64,000 bases of DNA from JBDSLU01 sp039916225 (GTDB lineage: Bacteria; Acidobacteriota; Vicinamibacteria; Vicinamibacterales; Vicinamibacteraceae): positions 5,984 through 69,983 of the forward strand of contig JBDSLU010000366.1 of assembly GCA_039916225.1 (NCBI GenBank), read 5' to 3'. Below the pieces are notes generated by a model. The model saw only the letters and a list, made by a program, of their open reading frames with translations, did no database searches and had not been told where the DNA came from. Positions within the stretch are counted from its first letter, which is position 1. Each line of letters opens with the position of its first letter. Below, piece by piece: positions 51,794 through 61,278 of the stretch. Both the position numbers and the translations under genes were made by a program.

Positions 51794-53079
51794 CGCTCGT
51801 CCTCCATCGGCGGCTGCTCGAGCGCGACCCGATCGCCCGGCTGCAGCCCCTCGGCAATCGCCGATCGATCCGGCCCGCGCCGCGCCACGCGGACGGCGCG
51901 CCGCTCGAAGCCGCGGCCGGTCCGCACGTAGACGTCGGCCGGCGTGCCGGTCGCGCCGGGCCCGCTGCCAGCGGTCTTGGCCGACGGCGGGAACAGGGCG
52001 CGGGTCGGCACCAGCAGCGCGTTGGCGAGCCGCTCCAGCTTGATCTTGATCGCGGCGGTCATGCTGGGGCGCAGCCCGGGCTCGGGCGCGCCCAGATCGA
52101 TCTGCACGTCGAAGAGCCGGGCCGGCGGCCAGGTAGTGAAGTCGGCCTTGGCCAGGGCGCTGAAGCCGGTCACGCGTCCCGCGATCGATCGGGTGCCGAG
52201 GGCCTGCACTTCCACGTCGGTGTCGAGCCCGGTATCGAGCCGGCCGCGATCCGATTCGTCGACCTTGCCGAGCACGTAGAGCGATCCGAGCTCGGGGACC
52301 TGCGCGATCCAGGCGCCAGCCCAGGCCCGATCGCCCGGCCGCCATTCGCGCTGCTGGAACGGGCCGCCGGCCCGGAAGTTCATGCCGAGCGCGATGACGC
52401 CGGCCACCGGCGTCCGCACCGTCAGCGCCACCAGCCGCGTCTCTTCGAGGCGCACGTCGGCGAGCGCCTTGTCACGGCGCCGCTCGAGCGCGCCCATCGA
52501 TGCCCGCGACGTCGCCTCGTCGGCGTCGATCTTGGTCGTCGCCTCGCGGGCCCGCTGTTCGGCCGCGCCCAGCGACAGCGTCGCCTTCTCGGCGTCGAGG
52601 CGCGAGACCACTTCGCTCGTCGAGACATCGAGCTTGGCCCGCTCGACGTCGTAGCGCTTCTTGCTGTGATCGGTGCGGGCGGCCTCGGCGCTGATCCGCG
52701 CCTCGGCCTGGGCCCGCGCGATCTCGGCCTCGGCTTCACGCAGGGCGGAGCGCCGTTCGGCCAGCTGCTGCGCCGCCGTCGTCGGGTCGAAGCGGACGAT
52801 CACGTCGCCGGCGGCGACGGTAGCCCCGCTCTTCGCGATGTCGACGATCTGCAACTCGCCGGCGCCCCGTGGCGCGTTGATCGGCACCGTGCGGCGGGCC
52901 CGCACTTCGCCGCGTAGCGGCAGCACGTCGACGAACTCGCCGCGGACGACGTTGGCGGTCTCGATCGTGTCCGCGGCGGCAGCCGGCCGCAGCGCATACC
53001 AGGCGCCTCCGCCGACGACCAGCATCGCGACGATGCCCCAGACACGCCAGCGCGAGCGCGGCGGGCTACCGAGCGGCAC
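51790..53079 (-). CDS. Efflux periplasmic adaptor (HlyD/RND family) B
   Basis: The 429-residue protein has a membrane anchor (WRVWGIVAMLVVGGGAWYAL), a lipoyl-type segment (GELQIVDIAKSGATVAAGDVIVRFDP) and a long coiled hairpin (AERRSALREAEAEIARAQAEARI ...). A barrel domain (LYVLGKVDESDRGRLDTGLDTDVEV) and a C-terminal RND-type domain (LKPGDRVALEQ-like ending) complete it. It shares only general architecture with adaptor A, so it may be a second copy or a sub-unit of the same hetero-oligomer. Its start overlaps the end of the upstream gene by 14 bp. Confidence 0.9.
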   Translation of the reverse strand: MPLGSPPRSRWRVWGIVAMLVVGGGAWYALRPAAAADTIETANVVRGEFVDVLPLRGEVRARRTVPINAPRGAGELQIVDIAKSGATVAAGDVIVRFDPTTAAQQLAERRSALREAEAEIARAQAEARISAEAARTDHSKKRYDVERAKLDVSTSEVVSRLDAEKATLSLGAAEQRAREATTKIDADEATSRASMGALERRRDKALADVRLEETRLVALTVRTPVAGVIALGMNFRAGGPFQQREWRPGDRAWAGAWIAQVPELGSLYVLGKVDESDRGRLDTGLDTDVEVQALGTRSIAGRVTGFSALAKADFTTWPPARLFDVQIDLGAPEPGLRPSMTAAIKIKLERLANALLVPTRALFPPSAKTAGSGPGATGTPADVYVRTGRGFERRAVRVARRGPDRSAIAEGLQPGDRVALEQPPMEDER

Positions 53080-54085
53080 GAGCGCCCTCCGGGAACACGA
53101 GATCGACGGCCGCCGAGAGGTCGGGCGCCAGTTCGGCGGCCGCGGCGTCGATCGCGAACAAGGCCGCGAACGTCCGGACCTTCTGCGAATAGAAGCCGGA
53201 CGTGGCGATGGGCGAGACCTGCGCCAGCCGCGCCGGATAGCTCTTCGCCGGGTAGGCGTCGAGGGTGACGCGGGCCGGCATCCCGACCTGCAGGCGATGC
53301 AGATCGACCTGATTCACCTTGACCCTCACCCGCATCGGGCCAGGGCCGACGATGTCGAGCAGTCCGAAGCCGGGCCACACTTCATCGCCTTCCTCGACGT
53401 CGGCCATCGTGCCGTTCTTCCACGTCGGGCGCGGGACGACCAAGCCGTCGATCGGCGTGCGGACCAGGAGGGCATCGGCGGTCGTCTGGGCGCGATCGCG
53501 GACTCGCGCCGCGCGGTCGCGCTTGACGCGCAGGATCTCGAGCTCGGCGTCGGCGGCCTTGCGCTTCAAGGCGACCGACGTGCGCAGGCTCGGCAGCTTC
53601 GCTTCGGCGGCCTGCAGCGCCAGCGTGTTCTTCTCGGCGTCGATGCGCGGCAGCACGTCGTTCTTGGTCGTCTCGAGGCGGGCCAGGGCCAAATCGTTCT
53701 CGGCGATCTTGACCGAGGTGTCGTCGGTCGCGGCCTGGAGGCGCATCTCCGCTTCCTTCTTGCGGATGTCCTCTTCGAGCTGCTTCCACTCGGCCTGCTT
53801 GTCGATGGCCTCGCGGAGCGGCTGCTGGCGATCGAACTCGACGACGGTGTCGCCCTTGTGGACGGTGGTGCCCTTGGCAGCGAGCCGGACGATGGTGAGC
53901 CGGCCCTGCGCGCCGCTCGGCGCGATCAGGTTGAAGAACTGGACGGCCTCGACCAGTCCGTGCAGGCGCAGCGAGGCCGGCGGCGGCGCCTGGCCGGCGG
54001 CGAGTGCGCCGAGCGCCAGCACTGCGACCGGCAGCAGCAGGACACGGCGAAGGAGGCGACGTGACAACGCGCGCGAGCCGGACAT
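53066..54085 (-). CDS. HlyD-like exported adaptor protein C
   Basis: The 339-residue protein has a signal peptide (cleavage near AAGQAP), a lipoyl half (FFNLIAPSGAQGRLTIVRLAAKGTTVHKGDTVVEFDRQQ) and a coiled region with DIRKKEAEMRLQAATDD. The second lipoyl half and barrel have VRTPIDGLVVPRPTWKNGTMADVEEGDEVWPG. ATG 54085 has a GAGGAG site. It is the first gene of the export operon and is the third adaptor-type protein in a row, which is unusual. It lacks a recognised membrane permease role itself. Confidence 0.88.
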   Translation of the reverse strand: MSGSRALSRRLLRRVLLLPVAVLALGALAAGQAPPPASLRLHGLVEAVQFFNLIAPSGAQGRLTIVRLAAKGTTVHKGDTVVEFDRQQPLREAIDKQAEWKQLEEDIRKKEAEMRLQAATDDTSVKIAENDLALARLETTKNDVLPRIDAEKNTLALQAAEAKLPSLRTSVALKRKAADAELEILRVKRDRAARVRDRAQTTADALLVRTPIDGLVVPRPTWKNGTMADVEEGDEVWPGFGLLDIVGPGPMRVRVKVNQVDLHRLQVGMPARVTLDAYPAKSYPARLAQVSPIATSGFYSQKVRTFAALFAIDAAAAELAPDLSAAVDLVFPEGARAAR

Positions 54086-54191
54086 GGCGGCCGCTCCTCG
54101 AACATCAGGGGGAGGGCTATCATAGCGCCCCGCCCCGACGGCGGGAAACGCCGGCCGCGCGGCGCGAGTATGTCCTGGGGGAGCGATCAAC

Positions 54192-55526
54192 ATGCGCATG
54201 ACACGTGAACGAGGACGTCTGGTGGCCGTCGCGGTGCTGGCCACGGGATTGGGTCTGGCCGGCGCCGCCGGTCTGGCCGCCCAGCAGCGGGCCGCCTCCG
54301 GCGCCTCGGCGAACGGCACCTGGCCGCAGTTCCGCGGTCCCAACCGCGATGGCCGGTCGGCCGATACCAACCTGCTGAAGCAGTGGGACGCCGACGGCCC
54401 GTCTTTGGTCTGGAAGACGTCCGGCCTCGGCACCGGCTATTCGAGCCTGTCGATCAGCGGCGATCGGCTGTTCACGATGGGCGATCTCGAAGGCAGCCAG
54501 TACGTCATCGCGCTGTCGGCGACCGACGGCTCGCAGTTGTGGAAGGCCAAAGTCGGCCCAATCTGGCAGGACCGCTATCCCGGGCCGCGAGCCACGCCGA
54601 CCGTCGACGGCCAGCTGATCTACAGCCTCGGCACCGAAGGCGATCTCGTGTGCCTCGAAGCGGCGACCGGCAAGGAGCGCTGGCGGAAGAACCTGGCCCG
54701 CGACTTCGGCGGCCAGGTGATGTCGGACTGGAAGTTCACCGAATCGCCGCTCATCGACGGCGACCGGGTGGTGGTGACGCCCGGCGCGGCGGACGCCTCG
54801 CTGGTGGCGCTGAACAAGTTGACCGGCGCAACGATCTGGAAGGCCAAGGTGCCGGCGCTCGGCCAGAACGGCCGCGACGGCGCCGGCTATTCGTCGGTCG
54901 TCATCTCGAACGGCGCCGGCGTCAAGCAATACGTCCAGCTCCTCGGGCGCGGTGTCGTCGGCATCCGCGCCGCCGACGGCGAGTATCTCTGGGGCTACAA
55001 CCGCGTCGCCAACGGCGTCGCCAACATCCCGACGCCGATCGTGCAGGGCGATTTCGTTTTCGCCGCGTCCGGCTACCAGACCGGCAGCGCGCTGCTCAAG
55101 CTGGCGCCGGCGGCCGGCGGCAAGGTGACCGCGACCGAGGTCTATTTCCTCGACGGCAAGACGTTCCAGAACCATCACGGCGGCTTCGTGCTGGTCGACG
55201 GCTACATCTACGGCGGTCATGGTCATCGCGCCGGGCTCCCGGTCTGCGTCGAGTTCGCCACCGGCACCTTGAAGTGGGGCGGCGACATCCGCAACGACGG
55301 CCGTGGATCGGCGGCCATCGCCTACGCCGACGGCCACGTCTACTACCGCTACGAGAACGGCCTGGTCATCCTCGTCGAAGCGACGCCGACGGGTTACAAG
55401 GAGAAGGGCAAGCTGCAGCTCGAGACGAGCGACCTTCTGAGCTGGGCCTACCCGGTGATCGTCGGCGGCAGGATGTACCTCCGCGACAAGGACCATCTCT
55501 ACGTCTACGACTTGCGCAAGGCGTGA
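54192..55526 (+). CDS. Exported PQQ-type beta-propeller protein (4)
   Basis: The 444-residue protein has a signal peptide (about 1-30) and starts TWPQFRGPNRDGRSADTNLLKQWD, matching the start block of the three propellers at 39620-44924. Blades such as LSATDGSQLWKAKVG, LEAATGKERWRKN and LNKLTGATIWKAK follow. The strong GGGGGAG site lies 9 bp before ATG 54192. It may be a partner or paralogue of the other propellers. The stop overlaps the start of the GNAT gene by one base. Confidence 0.9.
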   Translation: MRMTRERGRLVAVAVLATGLGLAGAAGLAAQQRAASGASANGTWPQFRGPNRDGRSADTNLLKQWDADGPSLVWKTSGLGTGYSSLSISGDRLFTMGDLEGSQYVIALSATDGSQLWKAKVGPIWQDRYPGPRATPTVDGQLIYSLGTEGDLVCLEAATGKERWRKNLARDFGGQVMSDWKFTESPLIDGDRVVVTPGAADASLVALNKLTGATIWKAKVPALGQNGRDGAGYSSVVISNGAGVKQYVQLLGRGVVGIRAADGEYLWGYNRVANGVANIPTPIVQGDFVFAASGYQTGSALLKLAPAAGGKVTATEVYFLDGKTFQNHHGGFVLVDGYIYGGHGHRAGLPVCVEFATGTLKWGGDIRNDGRGSAAIAYADGHVYYRYENGLVILVEATPTGYKEKGKLQLETSDLLSWAYPVIVGGRMYLRDKDHLYVYDLRKA

Positions 55527-56281
55527 TGCGGACGGCGGCGGCGCGGCGCGTCGAAGGCGCGGCGATCGTGCCGTGGCGCGCCCGCTTCCTCGCCGAGCTC
55601 GACGCGCAGTTCCGCTACGACGCCAACCACCGGCGCGGGTGGGCTGACGCCTACGCCGTCAGCCTCGACGGCGTCGACGTCGGCTACGGTGCGATCAGGG
55701 GCTGCGACGACATCGAGGCGCGGGATTCGCTCTTCGAGCTGTACGTCGATCCCCCGGCGCGGCCCCACGCCGTCCGGCTCGCCCGCGCGGTGCTCGCGGC
55801 GGCGGGCGCCGACCGTCTCCAGTGCCAGACCAACGACGCCGGTCTCTATGGCGTCTTTCGGCAGCTCGCGGTCGAGGTGCAGGTCGAGTCGGTCCTCTTC
55901 GCCGACCACGAGCGGCCGTCACTCGACGTGCCCGGCGCGATCGCCCGTCCCCGTCGCGACGCTGACGGCGCGACCTTCACGCACACCGCCGAGCCCATCG
56001 GCGACATGGTGGTGGAGTTCGGCGGGGAGGTCGTGGCGACCGGCGGCGCCCTCACGCACTACAACCCGCCCTATGCCGACCTCTACATGGAGGTCCGGCC
56101 GGACGCCCGGCGGCGCGGCTTCGGGGCCTTGGTGCTGCAGGCCGTCAAGGACGCCTGCTATGCCAAGGGCCTGGTGCCGGCCGCCCGCACCGGCGTGACC
56201 AACCTGGCCTCCCAGGCGACGCTGCGGCGGGCCGGCATGCGCGAGTGCGGCTTCGTCCTGGCCGGCCGTCACCGGACCTGA
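55526..56281 (+). CDS. GNAT-family N-acetyltransferase
   Basis: The 251-residue protein has a C-terminal GNAT domain (YMEVRPDARRRGFGALVLQAVKDACYAKGLVPAARTG, with the acetyl-CoA pattern R..G.G) and a divergent N-terminal half of similar fold. The acceptor substrate is unknown. It is translationally coupled to the propeller gene (TGATG). Confidence 0.82.
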   Translation: MRTAAARRVEGAAIVPWRARFLAELDAQFRYDANHRRGWADAYAVSLDGVDVGYGAIRGCDDIEARDSLFELYVDPPARPHAVRLARAVLAAAGADRLQCQTNDAGLYGVFRQLAVEVQVESVLFADHERPSLDVPGAIARPRRDADGATFTHTAEPIGDMVVEFGGEVVATGGALTHYNPPYADLYMEVRPDARRRGFGALVLQAVKDACYAKGLVPAARTGVTNLASQATLRRAGMRECGFVLAGRHRT

Positions 56282-56283
56282 AG

Positions 56284-56289
56284 TACAGT
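56284..56289 (+). promoter_or_regulatory. Candidate -10 hexamer TACAGT for the polymerase-like gene
   Basis: TACAGT ends 7 bp before the ATG at 56297 and there is no ribosome site in the 15-bp gap, so a leaderless transcript is possible. The match is weak and no -35 was found. Confidence 0.3.
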
Positions 56290-56296
56290 CCCGCGC

Positions 56297-57715
56297 ATGT
56301 GGGCCGACGAGGCGCGGTGGTTCCTGCTGCCATGGGCGCTCCTCGCCGCGCTCGTCGCCGGCGGGCTGCTGCTCCTGCAGCCGGATCGCCGGCGCATCGA
56401 TCTCTTCAGCCCGACGGCGTTCGCCGCCTGGTCGCACGTGCTGCCGGCGTACGTCGGCGGTGCCATCGTGCTGGCGCTGGGGTTCCGGCCGCCGGTCTTG
56501 CGGCTGCTGAACATCCCCGACGATGCCTTCGTCGACACCATCGCCTACGCCCTCCTCGGATTCGTCTCTCTGGGCGTCGGCTTCGCCGCGCCGTTCGCGG
56601 GCGCCGTCGGCCGCGCCCTTGGCGCCCGGCTGCCGTCGCGTGACTGGCAGCCCGAGGCCGCGCTGGTGCCAGCGCTGCTGCTGCTCGGCGTCGGCACGAT
56701 CGCCGCGCTGCAGGCGCTCGACACCGGCTTGATGGGGTATCAGGTCGCCGCCGACGTCGGTCCGTTCGACGCCGCGCTGGTCATCAGCTCGCTGGTCGCG
56801 ACCAGCCTCGCCTTCGCCATCCTCGGCGTCATCGCCTGCTCGCCGGCCCATCCCGCCGTTCGCGCCGTTGCCGCCAGCGCGCTGGTGGCGCGCGCCGGCG
56901 CCGACATGCTCTTCACCGGCCGCCGCGGGGCGCTGCTCCAATACGCGTTGATCGTCGCGGCGGCCTACGCCTGCAGCGGCCGGCGGATCCGACTGCGGCA
57001 TGTGGCCAGCCTCAGCCTGGCGTTCGCGGCGACGGTCATTACCGGCCTCGCCTATGGATCCACGTTCCGTGCGCTGAAGGGCGGCGAGTCGGTGGTCGGC
57101 CTGGCCGCCACGGCCGGGACGGTCGATCTGGCGGCGCGCCAGACGCTGTCGCGCGGCGTCGGCGGCACCGCCGGCTATGTCCGCGATCGCTTCGTCGAGC
57201 GTCTCGAGATCATCAGCAACGCCGCCGTCGTCGTCGCCAACTACCGGCGACTGGAGCCGTTCGAGCGCGCCTACGGCCTGGACGACAACATCACGACGTC
57301 GTTCGTCGGCGCGTTCGTGCCGCGGCTGCTGTGGCCGGACAAGCCGCCGGCCTCCGATCCGCGGGCGTTCGCCGACCTGTATTACGGGTTTCGCAACGCC
57401 TTCGCGGTGACGCCCACCGCCGATCTGTTGCGCAACTACGGCCCGTTCGGTGTCCCGATCGGCATGGCCGCACTCGGGCTGCTGCTCCGCGTGATCTACG
57501 CGACGCTCATCGAAGGGCAGCGCCTGGTGATGTGGCGCGTGGCGGCCTACATCACCGTGCTGACGACGGTGTCCTACGAAGGGTTCTTCGGGTCGATTGT
57601 GCCGATGCTGGTGCGCACGATCGGGTTGTCGGCGCTCTGCCTGATCGGCGTCGCCATGCTCACGCGGCTGATGCCGGGGGGGCGTGCGCGCGCAGGTACG
57701 CCGCCGACAGGATGA
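56297..57715 (+). CDS. Wzy-like O-antigen/exopolysaccharide polymerase (membrane protein)
   Basis: The 472-residue protein is very hydrophobic with about ten to twelve membrane segments and a large central loop (about 290-360: RFVERLEIISNAAVVVANYRRL). The loop before the last segments has RLLWPDKPP and NFVGAFVP-like text, typical of Wzy/O-antigen polymerases. No enzyme motif exists for this family; the assignment rests on topology and context (chain-length protein, flippase, epimerase and glycosyltransferases follow). Its last 56 bp overlap the convergent Wzz-like gene. Confidence 0.7.
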   Translation: MWADEARWFLLPWALLAALVAGGLLLLQPDRRRIDLFSPTAFAAWSHVLPAYVGGAIVLALGFRPPVLRLLNIPDDAFVDTIAYALLGFVSLGVGFAAPFAGAVGRALGARLPSRDWQPEAALVPALLLLGVGTIAALQALDTGLMGYQVAADVGPFDAALVISSLVATSLAFAILGVIACSPAHPAVRAVAASALVARAGADMLFTGRRGALLQYALIVAAAYACSGRRIRLRHVASLSLAFAATVITGLAYGSTFRALKGGESVVGLAATAGTVDLAARQTLSRGVGGTAGYVRDRFVERLEIISNAAVVVANYRRLEPFERAYGLDDNITTSFVGAFVPRLLWPDKPPASDPRAFADLYYGFRNAFAVTPTADLLRNYGPFGVPIGMAALGLLLRVIYATLIEGQRLVMWRVAAYITVLTTVSYEGFFGSIVPMLVRTIGLSALCLIGVAMLTRLMPGGRARAGTPPTG

Positions 57716-58883
57716 TCGCCACGCCCAGGCCCAGCGTGAGGGCGAAGGCGAGCACCGCATTCAGCAGGGTGCGGCGCGATAGCGGCTGATCGGGCGGCCA
57801 CGCCTTGCTCACGACCTGCAGCTCGGCGCTCTTGGCCGGCACTTCCAGCGCCGCGCCGTTGTAGCGATCGGCGGCGTTCTTGTATGCGGTGCGCGCGACG
57901 TCGGCCTCGACCTCGAGCTCCGTCAGCGCCCGCTCGAGGGCGTAGTAGTCGCCCAGCGTCACCGGCTCGCCGACCCCGACATTGGTCGATGCCGAGAGTC
58001 CGGCCAGGTGGGCGGTGAGCGCGGCCACCGTCGCCTGGCCTCGCGCGACGTCGCCCTGCAGTGCCTGATAGGTGGCGTTGATCTGTTCTTCCTTCAGGGC
58101 CAGGCCGAGCGGCCGATCGGTGCCGGCGCGGGCGCTCTCGAGCAGCGCCGCGTCGCGATCGATCGAGCGGGTGACGGTCTCGACGCGCGAGGTCGAGGCC
58201 AGCGCCCGCGTCGACGCCTCGAGCCGCGCCCGCTCGGCATCCAGCTGCAGGCGGATCGCCGCGGCGCGCTTGCGTTCATCGAGGCTGCCTTCGACGTTGC
58301 GGCGCACGAGAGCGATGCGCGACCGCCGGCGCAGCTCTTCGACGCCCCGCAGCGCCACGTCGAGCGCCTGACGGGCGGCGTCGACGTGGGCACGCAGCTC
58401 GTCGCGGGCTCGCGCCAGCTCGGCGCGTGTTGCCTCGCGGGCGGCGCGGATGGCCAGGTCGGCGACCAGGTTGGCGGCGTCCGCGGCCTGGGACGGCGAC
58501 GCCAGCCGGACGCGCACCTCGAGCAGCGGCGCCCCGCCGATGGCGCCGGCGCGCAGCGCGTCGCGCAGGAACTCGCCGGTCGTGGTCGGCTCGGCGCCCT
58601 GGTCGAGCCGCAGCGTCTTCACGACCTCGGCCGCAACGCCGGCGTTGACGATCGCCGGCACGTAGGCCGCCGCCGGGACACCTTGGGCCGCGGTCGCGCC
58701 GCTCTTCGATGGCGTGACCTGCAGGACGGTGACGGCCTCGTACTGCGCCGGCGTCAGGCGGGAATAGGTGGCGGCGGCCGCTGCGGAAAGCAGCGCCCCA
58801 AGCACGAGGAGCGCCATCGGGCGCCGGTAACGGGCGTCCACTAACCACGCGGCCGTGGACCCGGCGTCGGACACGCGGCGCAT
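57660..58883 (-). CDS. Wzz/GumC-like chain-length determinant protein
   Basis: The 407-residue protein has a membrane helix near the N-terminus (RPMALLVLGALLSAAAAATYSRL) and a second near the C-terminus (LLNAVLAFALTLGLGVAIILS). Between them lies a long helical periplasmic region and the PxxP-like ending PPDQPLSRRTL, characteristic of polysaccharide co-polymerases. No tyrosine-kinase domain follows. ATG 58883 is used; a GTG at 58874 is possible. It controls the length of chains made by the polymerase next to it. Confidence 0.85.
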   Translation of the reverse strand: MRRVSDAGSTAAWLVDARYRRPMALLVLGALLSAAAAATYSRLTPAQYEAVTVLQVTPSKSGATAAQGVPAAAYVPAIVNAGVAAEVVKTLRLDQGAEPTTTGEFLRDALRAGAIGGAPLLEVRVRLASPSQAADAANLVADLAIRAAREATRAELARARDELRAHVDAARQALDVALRGVEELRRRSRIALVRRNVEGSLDERKRAAAIRLQLDAERARLEASTRALASTSRVETVTRSIDRDAALLESARAGTDRPLGLALKEEQINATYQALQGDVARGQATVAALTAHLAGLSASTNVGVGEPVTLGDYYALERALTELEVEADVARTAYKNAADRYNGAALEVPAKSAELQVVSKAWPPDQPLSRRTLLNAVLAFALTLGLGVAIILSAAYLRAHAPPASAA

Positions 58884-58963
58884 CTTAGCAGACGGCCCGT
58901 CTCCAGACGGACGGCTATACTTCGCCGCATCGTTCCGTGCGGCTGTGCCCACGCGACTTGCCG

Positions 58964-60259
58964 ATGGCCCGTGACGCGTCGCGATCCTCCGCCCGACCCC
59001 GGCGCCTGTTCGTGGCGTCGGAGCTGATGCATCCCGAATTGACGTCGACGGGCTACTACGTGTCCGCGATCGCCCGCCATCTCGCCGTCGACCGGCCGGT
59101 GACGGTCCTGTGCGGCCAGCCGACCTACTCGGCGTGGGGCACCCGCGCGCCGCGGCGTGAGCAGTGGCACGGCGTCGAGATCCGGCGCTGCCGCGGCACC
59201 ACGTTCGACAAGAACCACCTTGCCGGCCGCCTCACCAACATGCTGACGCTCGGCCTGTCGGCCTTCGCCGCCGCCCTCGGCCAGCTGCGGCGCGGCGACG
59301 TCGTTCTGGTGGTCACCAACCCGCCGGTGCTGCCCTTGCTGGTGGCGCTGGCGTGCTGGTGTCGCGGCGCCATCTACGTGCCGGTGATCCACGATCAGTA
59401 TCCCGACATCCTGGTCGCGGTGGCCGGCCTGTCCGAGCGCTCGCTGGTCGTGCGCGTGCTGCGGGCGGTCAACCGGCGGCTGTTCGCCGGGGCGCATCGC
59501 ATCGTCGTCGTGGGGCGCGACATGCGCGAACGCCTGGCCCGCCACTATCCGGGCGTCGAGGCCAAGGTGGACGTGGTGCCGAACTGGGCCGAGGCGGACA
59601 CGGTGACGCCGTCCGCCCGCGACGGCAACGCCTTGGCGGCCCGGCTGGGGCTGGAGGGCGCCTTCGTGCTGTTGTACGCCGGCAACCTCGGGCGGGCGCA
59701 GGAGTTGGCGACGCTGATCGAGGGAGCGGCACGCCTCAGCGACGACCCGCGCGTGCATCTGCTCGTCGTCGGCGACGGCGCCGGACGGACATGGCTGGAG
59801 CGTGAGGTGCAGGCTCGCGGCCTGCGCAACGTGACGCTGCTGGGGCCGCGTCCACGCCCGGAGCAGCAGGAGTTCCTCGCCGCCTGTGACGTCGGCCTGG
59901 TGCCGCTCGTCGCCGGCATGTGGGGCGTCTCGGTGCCGAGCCGTTTGTACAACTTCCTCGCTGCCGGCCGGCCGGTGATCGGCGTCGTCGAGCCTGGCTC
60001 GGAGGTCGATCGGGTGGTGCGCGAGCACGGCGTCGGCTGGTCGGTGCGGCCCGGCGACGTCGCCGCCTTCGTCGCAGCGGTACGGGATGCCGCGTCGGAT
60101 CCCTCCAGGCTTGCGGTGATGGGCCGACGCGCCCGTCTCGCCGTCGACGCGCACTATGCCGGCCCGCCGTCGCTGGCCGGCTACCGGGCCCTCGTGCGGG
60201 AGGCCTTTGCCGACGCACCCGACGCGATCGCCATCTGCGAAGGAACGGGATCGGTATGA
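58964..60259 (+). CDS. Glycosyltransferase family 4 (WcaI-like)
   Basis: The 431-residue protein has a GT-B fold: LFVASELMHPELTSTGYYVSAIARHLA in the acceptor domain and LLYAGNLGRAQELATLIEGA in the donor domain. PSRLYNFLAAGRPVIGVVEPGSEVDRVVREHGVGW is the nucleotide-sugar binding part with the conserved Glu. The ATG at 58964 is chosen; GTG at 58937 adds nine residues. A TATACT hexamer at 58916-58921 is a candidate -10. It is coupled to the epimerase gene by ATGA overlap. Confidence 0.92.
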   Translation: MARDASRSSARPRRLFVASELMHPELTSTGYYVSAIARHLAVDRPVTVLCGQPTYSAWGTRAPRREQWHGVEIRRCRGTTFDKNHLAGRLTNMLTLGLSAFAAALGQLRRGDVVLVVTNPPVLPLLVALACWCRGAIYVPVIHDQYPDILVAVAGLSERSLVVRVLRAVNRRLFAGAHRIVVVGRDMRERLARHYPGVEAKVDVVPNWAEADTVTPSARDGNALAARLGLEGAFVLLYAGNLGRAQELATLIEGAARLSDDPRVHLLVVGDGAGRTWLEREVQARGLRNVTLLGPRPRPEQQEFLAACDVGLVPLVAGMWGVSVPSRLYNFLAAGRPVIGVVEPGSEVDRVVREHGVGWSVRPGDVAAFVAAVRDAASDPSRLAVMGRRARLAVDAHYAGPPSLAGYRALVREAFADAPDAIAICEGTGSV

Positions 60260-61278
60260 CGGGGGCCGGCGCGGCGCGGCGTATCGCCGTCACCGGCGCC
60301 AGTGGCTTCATTGGTTCGGCGGTCCTCAGGGCGGCGCTCGGTCGCCGGCTCGCGGTCACCGGCTTCAGCCGCCGTGCCCTTGCGGTCGATGGGGCGGTCG
60401 ATGGGGCGGAGTGGGTGCGCGGCGACCTCGCCGATCGCCGATTGCTGGAGTCGGCGCTGCGGGGTGCCGACGCCGTCGTCCACGCCGCCGGGCTCGCGCA
60501 TCGCACCGGCGGACTGCCCCCTGACGCCTGGCGTATCGCCAACGTCGACGGCACGCGCGCCGTCGTGGAGGCGGCCGCCGCGGTGGGCGTGGGGCGCGTC
60601 GTCGTCGTCAGCTCGGTGGCCGTCTACGGCTCGCACGGACACGTCGTCGACGAATCGACCGTGTGCCGGCCGGTCGGCGCCTATGCCACCAGCAAGCGTC
60701 AGGCGGAGCTCGAAGCGCGCCGGATCGCTGATCGCGCCAGCCTCGCCTTGTGCCTGGTGCGTCCGGCCACCGTGGCCGGTGCCGGCGATCCTGGGTCGGT
60801 CGCCAGGCTGGCGCGCCTTCTCCATGCCGATCGCTTCGTCGCCCTGGGCGACGGCAGCGCCCGCAAGTGCCTGATCGGCGTCGACGACGTCGCCGACGCG
60901 CTGCTCCGCATCGCCACGGCCGAGATCCCGGACGACGGCACCTACAACGTCGCCGGGACGCCGGTGTCCCTGGCGCAGATCGTCGAGGTGCTGGCGAGTG
61001 CGCTCGGGGCCGGCGGGCCGCGCCTTCGGATCCCGCAGCGCGTCGTCCGTCTCGCGCTGACCGCGCTCACCTCGGTCGAGCATCGATCCAGCCGCGCCGG
61101 CTGGGCCTCGCACGGCCTGCGCGCCTGGCTGGCCGACCACGTCTACGACGTCTCGCGCTTCGAGGGCCGCTACGGCGCGCTGGTCCGGACGCCGTGGAGC
61201 GACGTCCTCCGTCAGGAAGCGCACTGGCTGCGCGGCGAGTTGGGCGAACCTCTCAACGGAAGCCCACGAGGCGCCTGA
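60256..61278 (+). CDS. NAD-dependent epimerase/dehydratase (extended SDR)
   Basis: The 340-residue extended SDR has the nucleotide motif TGASGFIGSAV, VHAAGLAHR, the catalytic pair YATSK (Tyr and Lys) after the Ser in VVVSSVAVYG, and RPATVAGAGDP. It probably interconverts or dehydrates a nucleotide sugar for the polysaccharide. A 12-bp in-frame tandem duplication at 60384-60407 gives VDGAVDGA. Its last 26 bp overlap the convergent flippase gene. Confidence 0.92.
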   Translation: MTGAGAARRIAVTGASGFIGSAVLRAALGRRLAVTGFSRRALAVDGAVDGAEWVRGDLADRRLLESALRGADAVVHAAGLAHRTGGLPPDAWRIANVDGTRAVVEAAAAVGVGRVVVVSSVAVYGSHGHVVDESTVCRPVGAYATSKRQAELEARRIADRASLALCLVRPATVAGAGDPGSVARLARLLHADRFVALGDGSARKCLIGVDDVADALLRIATAEIPDDGTYNVAGTPVSLAQIVEVLASALGAGGPRLRIPQRVVRLALTALTSVEHRSSRAGWASHGLRAWLADHVYDVSRFEGRYGALVRTPWSDVLRQEAHWLRGELGEPLNGSPRGA

